This document shows positions 52,628 through 64,000 of a stretch of DNA of 64,000 bases, one piece after another. The notes under the pieces are model-generated. The model searched no databases, was not told the DNA's origin, and saw nothing but the letters and a program-made list of their open reading frames with translations. Both the position numbers and the translations under genes were made by a program. This DNA is from Sphagnum compactum (Eukaryota > Bryophyta > Sphagnopsida > Sphagnales). Within the stretch, counting starts at the first letter, position 1. Every line of letters starts with the position of its first letter. Location of the stretch: contig OZ234500.1 in the NCBI GenBank assembly GCA_965153455.1, positions 3,162,001-3,226,000 of the forward strand. Direction: 5' to 3'.

Positions 52628-54062
52628 AAGCCCCAAGGTGGGAAGGGAATTCCCAAAATGAAAGACATGTATAGGAGGAGGTGGTAACCAAGCATAACCC
52701 TACAATTTGGGAATGTTGGGCTGACCCATTGTAAATCATGAGTTGAAAGTTATGGTGACCTAAATGAACATAGACTTCTAGGCATAAGAGGGGTACAAAT
52801 TTTACACCTACTCCATAAAAGTGGAAATGGAGTTTTGAAAAATACTTGAAAACACTCCTACTTTTTATGAATTAGGCATGGTGTAAGAATTATGGACTGT
52901 TTTTAAGGAGGCGTGAAATCCTTTTTTTTTTTTTTCTACCAAGGATATTCACAGAGATAAAGTGACCTCCAAATATATTCCTAGGAGAAACTTGCTTGGA
53001 GTGGTTTACATTTTGCCAAATTCATGACATATGTAGAAAAAGAAAATTGCATCAATTTGGATATATTTTATTTTATGCAAGATATGGTTCATCATGCATG
53101 ATTTTCTAAAAATCCATTGTGGTTTCAACTTGCAACAACCCTTTTTTCCCATTTTGGGGGTAAGTTTTGGTAACGTTTTCAACTTGAAAAATCTTCTCTT
53201 GACATGTGTGTTAAGGATTTTGATCAATGAAAGGTCCAAATTCTAAAAGTTTGGCAAATTTTGAAGAAGAAAAAACTAAATTTTTGTTAGATATCTATAA
53301 TAGGTTGGAATAAGTAGCCAACAATATAGTTCTAAAGATGCTTGAATTGTCTTACTATATAATATTTCAAATGTAATAAAAATTGGCTAAATGTTCTTAT
53401 GGAAAATTGCCATTTTAGCTACAACACAAAGTTCGTATAGAACTAACATTGTTACAAGTGGTCATCCATGAGAAGATTTAGCCAAATTGGGTTGAAAAAA
53501 AACATGACAGTTTAAAAAATTGACATCTTTCTACATTGTTGGCTACCTACTTGAACCTACTATATAAATTTGATCTCTTTCTATTTATTACCATATTTTC
53601 AAAACTTGGCGATTGAAAACCCTAAAAAACATTCATCTACAACATTTTATATTAAAAAAAAATCTCTATAAAAAATGCTGGAATGTTCAAGGTTGTTTAT
53701 GCAAGTGATATAAATTGAACATTCTAGGAAAGAGAGAGATCTTTATATGCATGAGATTGGACATTCCTCTTATATAATTAGGTGGTTTTGTATAGTCCAG
53801 AAGGACATATTTTGAGGAGCTTCATGATTTGCAGTACTTGGCATGTAGTTGGTAGGTAGTGTAAGGTATCAAAAATCTTAAAAAGTTAAATAATATAAAG
53901 ACCTTCTCCTCCTTCAAAACTTATCAAATTTTGATGACACCTTGGTTGAGACTTTGGGACCTCATGAAATTACTATGTACTTGGCCATAAACAACCTAGA
54001 GGGGACCTTACATCATATAACCTATTGTTGATATACATTAAAACATGTTTTAAAGGTAATGA

Positions 54063-55136
54063 ATGAAGCTTTGTAAAAATTGTTACATAAGGTTGTTGAA
54101 GTATATGCCATTGTTTAGATGGGTATTTAACCAATGTATTAACAACTTGCAAGTGCGTGATTTTGAAGGTCTTTTGGTGATAGATGGGGGTGAGCAACCA
54201 GGGCGTGAACCCATCATGCTTTGGGGAAAGTACCAAATTCCTAATGAAAAGTATTGGATGAAACAAAAAACTCGAATGCAAAGTGGGGGTCAATCTCTTG
54301 TTTGTGTAACTAATCCACTTACACGTGAATTTATTTTGTTGCCACCAATATTGAAGAGAAGAGTGAATGATAAGATAGCAAAGTTTGTGTTTATCAACAA
54401 GGAGCGCACAATATACAACTTGGTGATTGTTGGGTGGGATTACATAGAGAAAAATGGAAAGATAGAAGACATCCTTTGTGTAATTGTTTATTCTTCACAA
54501 AATCAAAAATTTGTCCATGCAAATTGCATTGAGAAAGCTCGACCGATCCGGTTCCATGAATGTGGGCGAACAGGGATGGCAGTTATTAATTATGGGGTTT
54601 ATTTTGGTGGTTTGCGAGTTGTCACTAGGGTTGACGATGTTAATGAACTTGAAATACCTGCTATATATTACTTCAATATTAGTCAAAAACGTAAACAATG
54701 CCTATGCTTTGATTTTTCTTTAGTGAATATTGCGGGTCGTCAAATTCAAGCCCCAAAAGTGGTTCAAGCTGGAAGCCATCGTGTTTTTGCAGCTACAAGA
54801 TACGTTCAAATACCCACAATTATTTGGCTTGTTGAAGTTCTTTTGCATAACGATGGAACCCCCACTGGCACATATCAAACACTTCCCAATGGTGTCATGC
54901 CTACAATTTTCTTTAAGGCATTGTTTCCTTCAGAGAGGGAAGCTTTACTTCCATATGAGTGCACTAATGCAGATGCCAAGATTGCATTCAAAGTTGGTAC
55001 CTCCAACAATCTCATTGTTATGTATGATATGAACACATTTGAATGGAACATTACAGAATTCCCTTGCCAAAAAAACCAACAAGAGTTTAGTATGTGTGAT
55101 GGTTGTTATGAACCCAACTTCCTTGCAAGGCCCTAG
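54063..55136 (+). CDS. F-box-associated (kelch-like) C-terminal exon
   Basis: A 357-codon open frame; as part of a spliced gene the true exon probably starts at an AG inside it (for example TTGTTTAG before 54118, which restores phase with the upstream exon). Visible signatures: FEGLLVIDGGEQPG near residues 35-48, CVTNPLTREFILLPPI near 81-96 (the NPLTR....LPP landmark of plant F-box/kelch and FBA proteins), EKARPIRFHECGRTGMAVIN, ALFPSEREALLPYECT near 288-303 and FKVGTSNNLIVMYD plus FEWNITEFP at the end. These are beta-propeller-type substrate-binding repeats. The frame is long and stop-free in AT-rich DNA and keeps conserved blocks throughout, so it is under or recently under selection. The target is unknown. 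The upstream exons 51610-52627 probably belong to the same gene. Confidence 0.65.
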   Translation: MKLCKNCYIRLLKYMPLFRWVFNQCINNLQVRDFEGLLVIDGGEQPGREPIMLWGKYQIPNEKYWMKQKTRMQSGGQSLVCVTNPLTREFILLPPILKRRVNDKIAKFVFINKERTIYNLVIVGWDYIEKNGKIEDILCVIVYSSQNQKFVHANCIEKARPIRFHECGRTGMAVINYGVYFGGLRVVTRVDDVNELEIPAIYYFNISQKRKQCLCFDFSLVNIAGRQIQAPKVVQAGSHRVFAATRYVQIPTIIWLVEVLLHNDGTPTGTYQTLPNGVMPTIFFKALFPSEREALLPYECTNADAKIAFKVGTSNNLIVMYDMNTFEWNITEFPCQKNQQEFSMCDGCYEPNFLARP

Positions 55137-58100
55137 AAACAAAGGGCATCTTTAATGGACATAAACTTTAAGAAAAATATTAATTTTCATATTACTTTCC
55201 TTCTTCTATGGGCATGTTTGTTTTATTCAAAGCTACAAAAGTTAAACCTTACATTTTTTCTTTAAATTTATGGATGAAGTTCATGAAATCTCATTAATGA
55301 ACACCATGAATCACATTTTGGATGAAATTTGCTTACTTTTGAAGATTTTTGTTGCAATGATGCAACATACAAAAGAATTGCCATGTAAGTTTTTGAAAGA
55401 TATTTTTCGTGGCTCAAGCTTGGTCATGGAATCTTATTCATACATTTGTTTCACACATTTCAACTTTCCATAATACTTTTGGATATATACCTTTCCACTT
55501 TGTTAGAGGTACTACCACTTATATCCTTAAGTTGGCATGCTTCTCTCTTTGTCATTTCATTTAGGTGTCGTATAATTCTTCAATTTTCTTTCTGAAGCTT
55601 AAGAAACATAATCATGAGGTGCATTGAAAAAGTTCAGTGCCTATGTTCTACTTAGTTTGCTTATGTGATTGGGTCACAAATAAAGTTGTATGTATCTCCT
55701 TTATAACTAACGAAAAGTACTTAAGGGATGTGATCTATTGAAAAAATGATCAAGATAAATACTTGCACAAGATGTTTAAATTTTTTCATGAAATTGAATC
55801 CATAAACGAACTTTTGTTAAGTTGAATATTTGTAGATGCAAACATAAACACTTAAATTTCATGTAGATTATCATGTTCTAAATTACTATTTATTCAATGG
55901 GCAAATTAAACAAGTTTTCATAGATAGTTATGTTTATTGTTCAACAAGGAAAGAGGTGTGAACTTGAAAGGTTAAGGTGGTAACTTGAGATTGGTCACAA
56001 AATATTTAAATAAGGGCATTGGGTATCCAAATTAAAATAGTCTAAACATTTTTCAAGTTTATTTAAATAGATATAAAATATCCAAAAACACTTTTGAAGC
56101 ACAAAACCCATTAACATTACATTAAGCACTAATTCCATGTTCAATGACTTCTTAATTTGTGAATGTACCATGAGATTTTTTTTAAAAACCTATTATTTTT
56201 TATTTTTGCAAATATTCAACATGATTAAATCAAAGAAAATTAGACATTTTAAACATTTTTCACAAGTGGGATCACATTGCCCTTTGCTTCATTGCTTTTT
56301 TCTTTCTAAGTACATGAATTTCAAGGTATTGTCCATTCAATATTCCAACAAGTGGACATTTAATTCCATTTAATTTGTTCTTTTGTATAAGCACAACACT
56401 AGCACATGGCCATGAATTGCTAAACATTTGAACATTTTTCAATATTTTTATGGAACCTATTCTTCATCAAGATGATGACTATAATTTTTCAAAATTTTAA
56501 TGATGTTTCAAGTGGCAAAGTCTTTGATGGAGTTTTGGATGTGTTGCATCAAATGATGGCAAAAATTTGGCAAACATCTTGCAAAAACTAAGTAAGGATT
56601 CTTGGCAACCACCTCTCATGACTTGTCTCTATGGAGGTTCTTGAGCCCAATTGTTTTTTTGAAATTGCTTATCAAGAAAAGGTTCTTGCAAACAACTTAA
56701 AAACAAACTCAAAAACAAACTCAAATACAAGACTCTCAATCAAAATTGTGGAGACAATATGCAAATTCAATAAGTAGTATTACTCTATCAAAATAGTCTA
56801 GCAAGTTTGACTCTCCTAGCAAATTGACATGACACTTCTATTTCATGTAATCAACTCGTAAGTAGCCTACCTAAAACTAATCATACACATGGAAAAAACT
56901 TTCTTGGCTCCATGCAAAGAAACTAGCTCGGTATCAAGTTCCAAAAACCATGGATAGACAAGAAGAACATCAAAGTGCATGTGTTTCTATTTGTATTTAC
57001 AGGTTGTAAGGATCTTGTCATGTTAAGTTAATGGTGCATGACTAGTGATTATGTTAGAATAGTTACTTCATCTAGAAGGTTGCATAGACATAATATGAAA
57101 TATCTCAATCAACAATTTGGTGAAGAGAAATCTTTCTTGTTCAAAAACAATTATAATCCCAACTTCTTTAAGAGTTCTTGAGTTTAGATTTGATGGATTT
57201 GTGGCTAAATCATCATTTCTTGGATGGAGGTGGCTTTTAATGGACATAATACAAACAATGTAACATGAACATAATTAGTTCAAAATCAAACTATAACCAC
57301 ACTTTTTGTCTATTTATGCAATTGAGGTGACCAAAAAATCTCAATGACTCACTTGCTATAGTCTCATCTTCAAGCTTCATGAAGAGTTAAAGGAGCAAAC
57401 CCTAGAATGTTGCCATAATTTTTCTCTTCCTACTGGAGGATTAGGGAACTTCACCACTGAGATCTACTAAACAGGAAAGTAGTAGATTCCTTTCACAGTT
57501 TTTTGAAAAAAACACAAGAGACTCATCAACACCTTACTAATTTGTACATAATTGTTTTATCAAATATTCACACAATGGTGTGCATGATTCAAAATGTATA
57601 TTAATTGTTAATCATTATGAACCCCACAAGAGGGTGTGCAACCTACAACATAATGACGTACTTCAACATAAGAAATCACCTTAGAATTGATGTTCAAGAA
57701 AATTGTTATCAAAAGTGCTGAAATCAAAAGTCTTTCTTCAAGACCTGCCATCGTTTTTGAAGAAAAGAAAGAGTGACAACACATTCTACAACTATTGTAT
57801 ATAACTACGAACCCTAGTCAAAGCACAAGGCTGCATGGCTCTCATTGTCTTGCCGAGAAAGTCCCCACCTTCTGCCAATTAACTGCGAGAACATCATGCC
57901 CACACAGAGTTCTTCTGGATACACACAGCATGCACAAATGTCCATACACAGCCATGACCTGAGATTACAAGACCCGAACTCTTTTATGAAACCCCGTCAA
58001 ATTATATCATGTGAGTATGCACACAAAACTGATTCTCTTTACAGTGCACAGATTTTGGTGCTAACAGTACAAACACCAGGAGATTCTTGTGTTTCTCGAC

Positions 58101-58395
58101 TCTCTTGCAAATTTCTCCACCTCATGCATTTCTTTGGTATCTTTGCTCCAGTCATCTCACACTAAAAAAACTCAGAATTTTAAGCTCAATATACACAGGT
58201 AAACATGAGAGCTCCCACATATCTTGGACTTCAAAATGAAATGAAATCAATCTTTACCCAATACAAGATAATACCTGGCTACTAATGCCACCCTCTCTTT
58301 GTATACCCACATGTAGCAGCTCATTCCAACACTGCTCTGGTTGTGCGATGTTGCCAAGGTGATGCTCCAAAAGGTTCAGAAAACATAGGTACAAT
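55137..58395. other. intergenic DNA between two convergent genes
   Basis: 3' flanks of the F-box-like gene (plus strand) and the CCT gene (minus strand) meet here. No further gene recognised. A 106-codon plus-strand frame at 57845-58165 lies in the less AT-rich DNA just downstream of the CCT gene and has no domain. Confidence 0.5.
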
Positions 58396-61300
58396 TTATG
58401 GCTCAAGCCTCTCAAGCTTGACAGGCAGTTCCAGCAGGTCCAAGAAATCTCCTGAAGAACTTTGATTCATAAGAAATTCATCCTCCTCTCCCATTGTCGT
58501 ATCGGCCTGCACAGCCAGCATACTTTTGTGAAATTCTTGTGGTTGCCTGAGTCAATGCACAAAAGATATATTTTATTGTCCATTATCAATCCAGAAAAAC
58601 CTTCTTACTCCACTATGATGAGACTATTTCAAGATAATTAAAGGGAGATGAATCAAGAATCTGCAAGTCTTTGAGTACCTACACAATGCTAAATTTCCGG
58701 GGAAAAACTGAATGATTTTCTTTGTAATACCAGAGAACAGCTTATGCATTCAGCAGCAAACCAAATGCACACAAAATGTGCTAAGATCTGAGACTCAACT
58801 GGCTGCTTCCGAAACCTGCCTTCTTATGCCATTCACAAGCTGTCAAGCATTGATCAACCCATATAACTGGCATCTATGGCATGTGAATCCTTTCAAATGC
58901 TGGCAAAAGAGTGAACAGTGCAGGCCTCCATTCACTAATATCTTAAAAGAAGGGAGACGTGTTGGATGTAGAGAGCTACACAATGTTAGAGACTCTTCTG
59001 CCTACCTCATCATCATCCTCAAGCTTATGACCATTGGTGCGGGATGAATGCTCAGTGGATTCATCATTTCTTGCAAACCGACCTCGAACGCGTGGACGCT
59101 TATCCGCTAGAGATTTGCGGCAAGCATACTGCACACACAGATCACCAAAAACTCTTCAACCATCCTTTTGCAATATACCTTCTGGTGTGGAAGGATCTTG
59201 GAAGTGCACAAGAACTTTGCAATTCTTCCTCCTTAGTAAAAGGCAGCTAATGTATCGTACATGTTGGTCAGAGAATTAAAATCAGAAATGCACAAACAGA
59301 TGAATTCCTCCTCAGCCAAAAAGTGTATGCTAGCAACATAATAGTATTATGGAAACAGATTCCATACACAGGATGAATGACACCAATGTGAACTAAAGGT
59401 TATATTGTAGTCAAGTGAGAAAATCAGAAGTGACTATGTATATTCTGATTCCTTGAAATCTGATACAATTTCAATATGCCAATCATTTGTCCATGCAAAA
59501 TCACATTGTATGCACTTCAGTCTTCCAGAGCTGCAGAATGGTGTTCACCCAAAAGCAGTGCATATCACTGGAACTAGATGCATCATGAAGTATACCTCGA
59601 GAGTTCCAAGCCATAAGGTGCCTCTCTGGTTGTTCAATAAGACCATTGTTTGGACAGGGCCTTCCCTGTGAAGTAAGAATAGAAAACCTTTCTTGAAACA
59701 AGTTTATGGCTAGTTGGTCAATTGCCCTACTCCAGCCAAACTTTTGTTCACAGAACAAACCAAAGCTGGATGCATGAGTGTAGATTGTGAAAAATCTACC
59801 TTGATCTTCTTATTGAAGTTCCTCTGTGTTCTCTTCTGCTGAAATCTTTGCAGCAATTGTCTGCGTTCCTCCAGAGTGAACCTGCCAACTCTCTTGGTGT
59901 CCCCATACATTGGGGACAGATTTCCTCCCCCAACCTGTGTCACAGTTGACCTCTGCACAAAAGACCACCACAAAATGGCCACAAAAATTAGGGAGGATTC
60001 AATAAACCTTTGTCTTCAAATAGCGGTTTCTGAGTAGAGCTTGTGGTGCTTCCCCCTTCTAATGTCTCTTGGTTCCATGTGTCTTTCTGTGAATGGAATA
60101 TGCTAGCAATCAGAAAACTCAAATAAGTCCAAGGGAGAAAAGAATTCACCTGAAGATCTCCTGTACTTTGAGCACGGCGCATCAATGGTGCTGCCATGTA
60201 AGCTGCTCTAACCATGTCTTCCAAGTCTGAATGCTGAGATTGTAAGCGAGGACGTGGACTTGTGACCTGCCCAGTAAATTCAGGCTGCACACCCTGCAAG
60301 TTTAATGAGGACGACTCACTTTGAGGCGAGAGTAGGTGCATCACAGGTTGATCCTGCCCCAACGTGTGGCTACTCTGGCTTCGCAGCATGGATGGCCGCC
60401 TGTTGGATCTAGGTTGCACCTGTGAAATCACCCCACACCCAGCACCTATGAGTTCGAAACCGAACGAAAATACCTGACTGCATGTCACATATCACATAAC
60501 ATCGTTGCCTTACATACACAAATCTACAAAAGATTCTGTGCTTCCAAGATACCAGCAAAACTATCATGGCAAGATAAGGAATGACTTCTCAAAATCATGA
60601 ACATCATCCAAGGTCAAGAAATGACTTTACCCCTAGGTGATAATCAACAATATCTGACTCTTCTCTTTGAAGCAGATCACCTGCTCCTCCTTGCTGTTGA
60701 ATGGGGACAAAAATAGTTCGCTTTTGCAAATGCATCACATCCACAGGATCTTCATAATCGACACTCATTGTAGCAGATGAGGCATCAATTTGCAAAGGTG
60801 TCCAGGGTTGCCCACCACCAATTCCTCCAATGGTTGAGCTTGGCACATCTTGATATTGCAAAGGATAATACTGGGACACTTCATTCCCACTCACTTGCAA
60901 CTGTGATGGGGGTGGCACAATAGGGGAAGGGAGAGAAGATGGAGCAAGACAGTTAATTCCTGGACTGACAGGGATCACCCCTGCAGAAGTGGAGTGGTCA
61001 CCCAGTTGGAAAAATTTGCTGGCATCAAACAAAATTTGCGTTTCATCAAACAATTGTGGATTAAAAGAAGGTGTTGTCTGTAAGTGATCAAGGGCGATGC
61101 CACTGAAGTTCTCAGATACTCCATGTGTTGGAGAAACTGACCCATTCATGCTCACTGCAGAACTAGCTGGAGAGGTTAGGCCTGACACAACTCCATTGAG
61201 TTCCATGTATAACTGAGAGTCACCATTTGCATACAGGGTATGAGGCAAGGAAATTTCTACTTGCTGAGCCGGATATACCCTCTCTTCAGCTTTGATGTTC

Positions 61301-61729
61301 TTGAACTCCACAGTTTCCTCATTTGATCTCAGCACAACACCCTCTTTGCGAATGTCTGCCAAACTTGCAAATGCACCTAGGAAAAATTCCTGGTTGTCAT
61401 ATATCAACATGCAAAAATGTGAGAACCAAAAGCCAGGCCAAGAAGCAATACTCTTCAGAATGAAAATCCAACTGTTGGACAATATCCATGCACTGGCATG
61501 TGGAAGTCAAACATGGTAAAGAAGTTAGCAAATGGGGTTCTTCTGGCTCTAGTAAGGAATATCTGCACATCAGAAACCTGCAACTCTGGAGGGACAAGAA
61601 GAAAACCTGAAGATCATCATTCTCAGCATATGGAGCAATCAGAGAACCATATTGCTCATGGTTCAGACATGTTTCTGTGAAGCAATCCATGGTATCGTGT
61701 CGAAACAGAAGCTCACTCACTCCAGACAT
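58396..61729 (-). CDS. CCT-domain transcriptional regulator (CMF type), six coding exons
   Basis: Exons in coding order: 61729-61607, 61389-60631, 60419-60150, 59952-59800, 59128-59006, 58506-58396; 512 residues; all five introns phase 0 with GT...AG borders (217, 211, 197, 671, 499 bp). CCT motifs (CONSTANS, CO-like, TOC1) are plant nuclear modules for NF-Y/DNA interaction and nuclear import. Here it spans about residues 414-456: QQKRTQRNFNKKIK, then after an intron YACRKSLADKRPRVRGRF and ARNDE. No B-box zinc fingers or response-regulator domain are present, so it fits the CCT-only family (At2g33350/At1g63820-like), not CONSTANS or TOC1. Other blocks: HDTMDCFTET near the N-terminus, SRPRLQSQ and MRRAQSTGDLQ before the CCT exon, acidic LEDDDE and GEEDEF after it. 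The target pathway is unknown. Confidence 0.88.
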
Positions 61730-63699
61730 TGAAAAGCAGTAAAAAGCTTGACAGTTAACTGTGAATGCCTCTATGCTCCAATTTATCCCTCAGACATCAA
61801 CTGCAGTTTCCCCAGGCACCTCAGACCTTGCTTCAAACACCCATTCCCTTCGTGCCCAACCAATTGAGAAATCAACCTGGCAACAAATCCAACAGCCCTT
61901 TCAGCAAGCTTGATCAACTGCACTGCAAGAATATGACAACCCCAGCTGCCAGCAGTGGCAGCTGAAGATGGACTCTGAATAATGCAAAATCAAAGCTTGA
62001 GAGCTGCCTTGAAGGTGCACCTCAGCTTAATGGCAGACCTTCCCAAAGAACAATTGCCAAAAGAAGGAGAAAGCTTACAAAAGACTCACGGACAGTAGCA
62101 TAGATTGAAAAACAACTAGCATGAAGAAGAAAACAGATTGCATGAAATAAAAGGGAGCTTTTCCTCGTGTCACAAATCAAGAACATCATGCGCTACAGAT
62201 CTTCAAGCCTTCTGCGCCGTGTGCAACTTCCACCAAAAAAACCAAATCTCTGTTCACTCCTAACCTTCCATATTGTTACCCGTAACAATCTCCAAGAACT
62301 GAAGACAACGACTGTTCACACACTGAGCTTCTCGTGCGATGATGCTACACTGTTGCCCTGGAGGATGTTGTTGCGAAGAGACTTGTAGAAAAAGATCAGG
62401 AACCTGGAAGCGCAAATCTAGAATATTACGAGCTTATGCAAAGCATGAACAGCCGAATCGAGAGTGCCTGGTGGACAGCACGAGTGCTATTGTGACTCTC
62501 TCCGAGCTAGTCTTCATCTTCCGCCTAGCGAAATCAATAACGATTTTACCCGGGCACTTTGATGTGATGCCCCCCATCATCGTAATCCTATACTCTTCCA
62601 TAGTCTTTTTTTCTCTTTTCTAGCTCTAGTTTCTCTCCCATTTTTGTTTCTAGAAAATTGAGGCGACAGTGCTGAAGTCCTTTCAGACTGCCGGAAAAGT
62701 TGCATGCAAATCAGAAGCAGTGACTTACGCTCTAAGCATGTGTAAACAGTGCGTGCGTGTAAACAGTGTGCTCTAACTCTAAGCATGTGTAAACAGTGTG
62801 TCTTTCGCTTGCATTCACAGGTTTTCCCTCCTGTTCTTTGAGAGAATGGAGAAACAGATCCATGGAACTGCTAATAGATATTTCAGTAATATGTCACCGA
62901 TTTCTGGACATCATCAAACTCGAAAGAATCCAAACAGAATTTGCTATCAACTACAAAAATTCCGCACATTCGTAGAACTCTTCCTCCACCCGCCTAATCT
63001 CTGCTACTCCTCCACAATCGAATTTTATTGTATTCCTAGTTTTCAGACTCGTATCCAGCAGCCTGACACAAAGCAGCAGGCTGCTCAAGGCAACAAAACT
63101 GGAACATTAAAGCCGAGAAATTGCACTTGACCAAAACCGAAACAGCAACCAAAAACCGAAAAAAGAAAACAAAACTGCGGTTACAAGAATAAAATATAGA
63201 ATCAAAACTGCGCAAGGAAAAATAGGAAGAATAAAATAGAATCAACCAATAAAATAGATGTCAGATCCGAAGAAAACACAAGCCAAATTCCCAGAGCGAG
63301 TCCGGAAACAAATCACAAAGAAGGGAAGAGAAGAAAACAAGCAAAGCAAGATATATAAGATGAACTGAGCAAAATAGAAAGCGTCAATTCACGTAGAGAA
63401 AAGCTTACTTACACATGTGCACACCGAAGAAGCTGCTGTTCTCCGATGAAGCGAAATGGAGTCCCGAGAGACCGCAACAACAGCGCAAATTGAGCAGGAG
63501 AGATCTGAAGAGAACCAAAGAAAAAGGGGAAAAACCAAAGCTCCAGCGAACCCCGGCTATGGAGGCTTTCTTTTGTCCTGTTCACGGATCCTGCGAGGAA
63601 CAGCCAACCGGGTCACCCGACACACTCCTGGGCTGCACGCCCAATCACCCGGCCCACTTTCTCCTTCAGCCTGCGTCCTCGTTAGGTAGGTAGTAGTGC
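61730..63699. promoter_or_regulatory. 5' leader, probable 5'-UTR intron and promoter of the CCT gene
   Basis: On the minus strand a strong donor, ACATGT followed by GTAAGTAAG, lies at 63412, in GC-richer DNA (63415-63690) that looks like a first untranslated exon. The acceptor would be near 61760 (GGCATTCACAG) or further up. A long leader intron is therefore likely. A repeat of GTGTAAACAGTG(T/C)G lies near 62740-62800. No separate gene is supported here; plus-strand frames are short and domain-less. Confidence 0.5.
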
Positions 63700-63935
63700 C
63701 AGTGATTTATTTTTTTGTGGCGAATTTTCGCCAATTTGTGAAAAACATTTTCAACACAGAAGATTCTGTCGCAGATTCTCTGTTTTATTAATAAAAATTT
63801 CGCCAGAAATCGCCATCATTGCCTACAATATGAAAGGATACTACTACTTCAGATCATATTTTTGAACATCGCCAAAATTGGCTAAATTGACTTATGGACT
63901 CGGCAATATCATAAAATTGAAGGAAAAAAACACTG
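63700..63935. mobile_element. hAT-like MITE, 236 bp, near the CCT promoter
   Basis: Begins CAGTGATTTATTTTTTTG and ends GAAGGAAAAAAACACTG, inverted CAGTG termini. The interior shares GCCAATTT, CTTCAGATC and ATCATAAAATTGAA phrases with the element at 20468-20754. The target duplication is unclear: GTAGGTAG and GTAGGTAT flank it, but the left copy sits six bases away from the terminal CAGTG. Confidence 0.6.
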
Positions 63936-64000
63936 GTAGGTATGTGTGTTTTATATTTTTTTCTGGGGACTGTTTTTGAATGTTTTCAATTTCTTTTAAT
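63936..64000. other. window edge
   Basis: Too short to interpret; AT-rich, no feature seen. Confidence 0.5.

Overview
The window looks like nuclear DNA of a land plant. It is AT-rich, with introns, polypyrimidine tracts, telo-box/E2F promoter motifs, plant-specific protein families, and decayed CACTA, hAT, pogo-like and LINE elements. The coding sequences and repeat spectrum look seedless-plant-like (bryophyte, lycophyte or fern), but I cannot name the species from sequence alone. Most of the small open frames are accidental. I can support four protein-coding genes.

Layout. (1) 0.7-2.4 kb, minus strand: a two-exon gene of the plant family often annotated 'gar2-related', with a disordered body and a conserved SFAFP / SSPVRM C-terminus. 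Its upstream region carries a pyrimidine-rich tandem repeat. (2) 3.7-33.7 kb: gene-poor. It holds several tandem arrays, a GC-rich duplicated module (6.5-6.9 kb), a dead pogo-like (DDE_1) transposase (7.6-8.8 kb), a compositionally distinct 6-kb stretch with no recognisable protein (14.2-20.3 kb), a hAT-like MITE inserted in one copy of a tandem duplication (20.3-20.8 kb), a 60-bp minisatellite (25.2-26.2 kb) and a dead hAT transposase of the ZNF862/KIAA1586 type (30.8-32.6 kb). (3) 33.8-35.05 kb, plus strand: RPA3, the 14-kDa subunit of replication protein A, in two exons, with an E2F-like site and a telo-box upstream. (4) 36.5-39.2 kb, minus strand: a decayed LINE reverse transcriptase whose catalytic DD box is altered. 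(5) 42.2-50.2 kb: two complete non-autonomous CACTA-type elements with terminal inverted repeats and perfect 3-bp target duplications (42157-44857, TSD ATT; 49124-50191, TSD TAT), plus a related fragment at 46.8 kb. The larger element contains an 80+80 bp hairpin. (6) 51.6-55.1 kb, plus strand: a split F-box-associated (kelch-like) gene, internal exon borders uncertain. (7) 58.4-61.7 kb, minus strand: a CCT-domain transcriptional regulator reconstructed as six coding exons, every intron phase 0, with a probable 5'-UTR intron and a MITE near its promoter.

The four genes are not an operon or an obvious cluster. Their roles (DNA replication, transcriptional regulation, possible protein turnover, unknown scaffold) are unrelated. 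I found no CRISPR, no prokaryotic operon and no clearly new enzymatic system. The most informative signals are the spliced gene models, the transposon boundaries with matching target duplications, the in-window empty-site comparison for the MITE, and the long hairpin inside the CACTA element.
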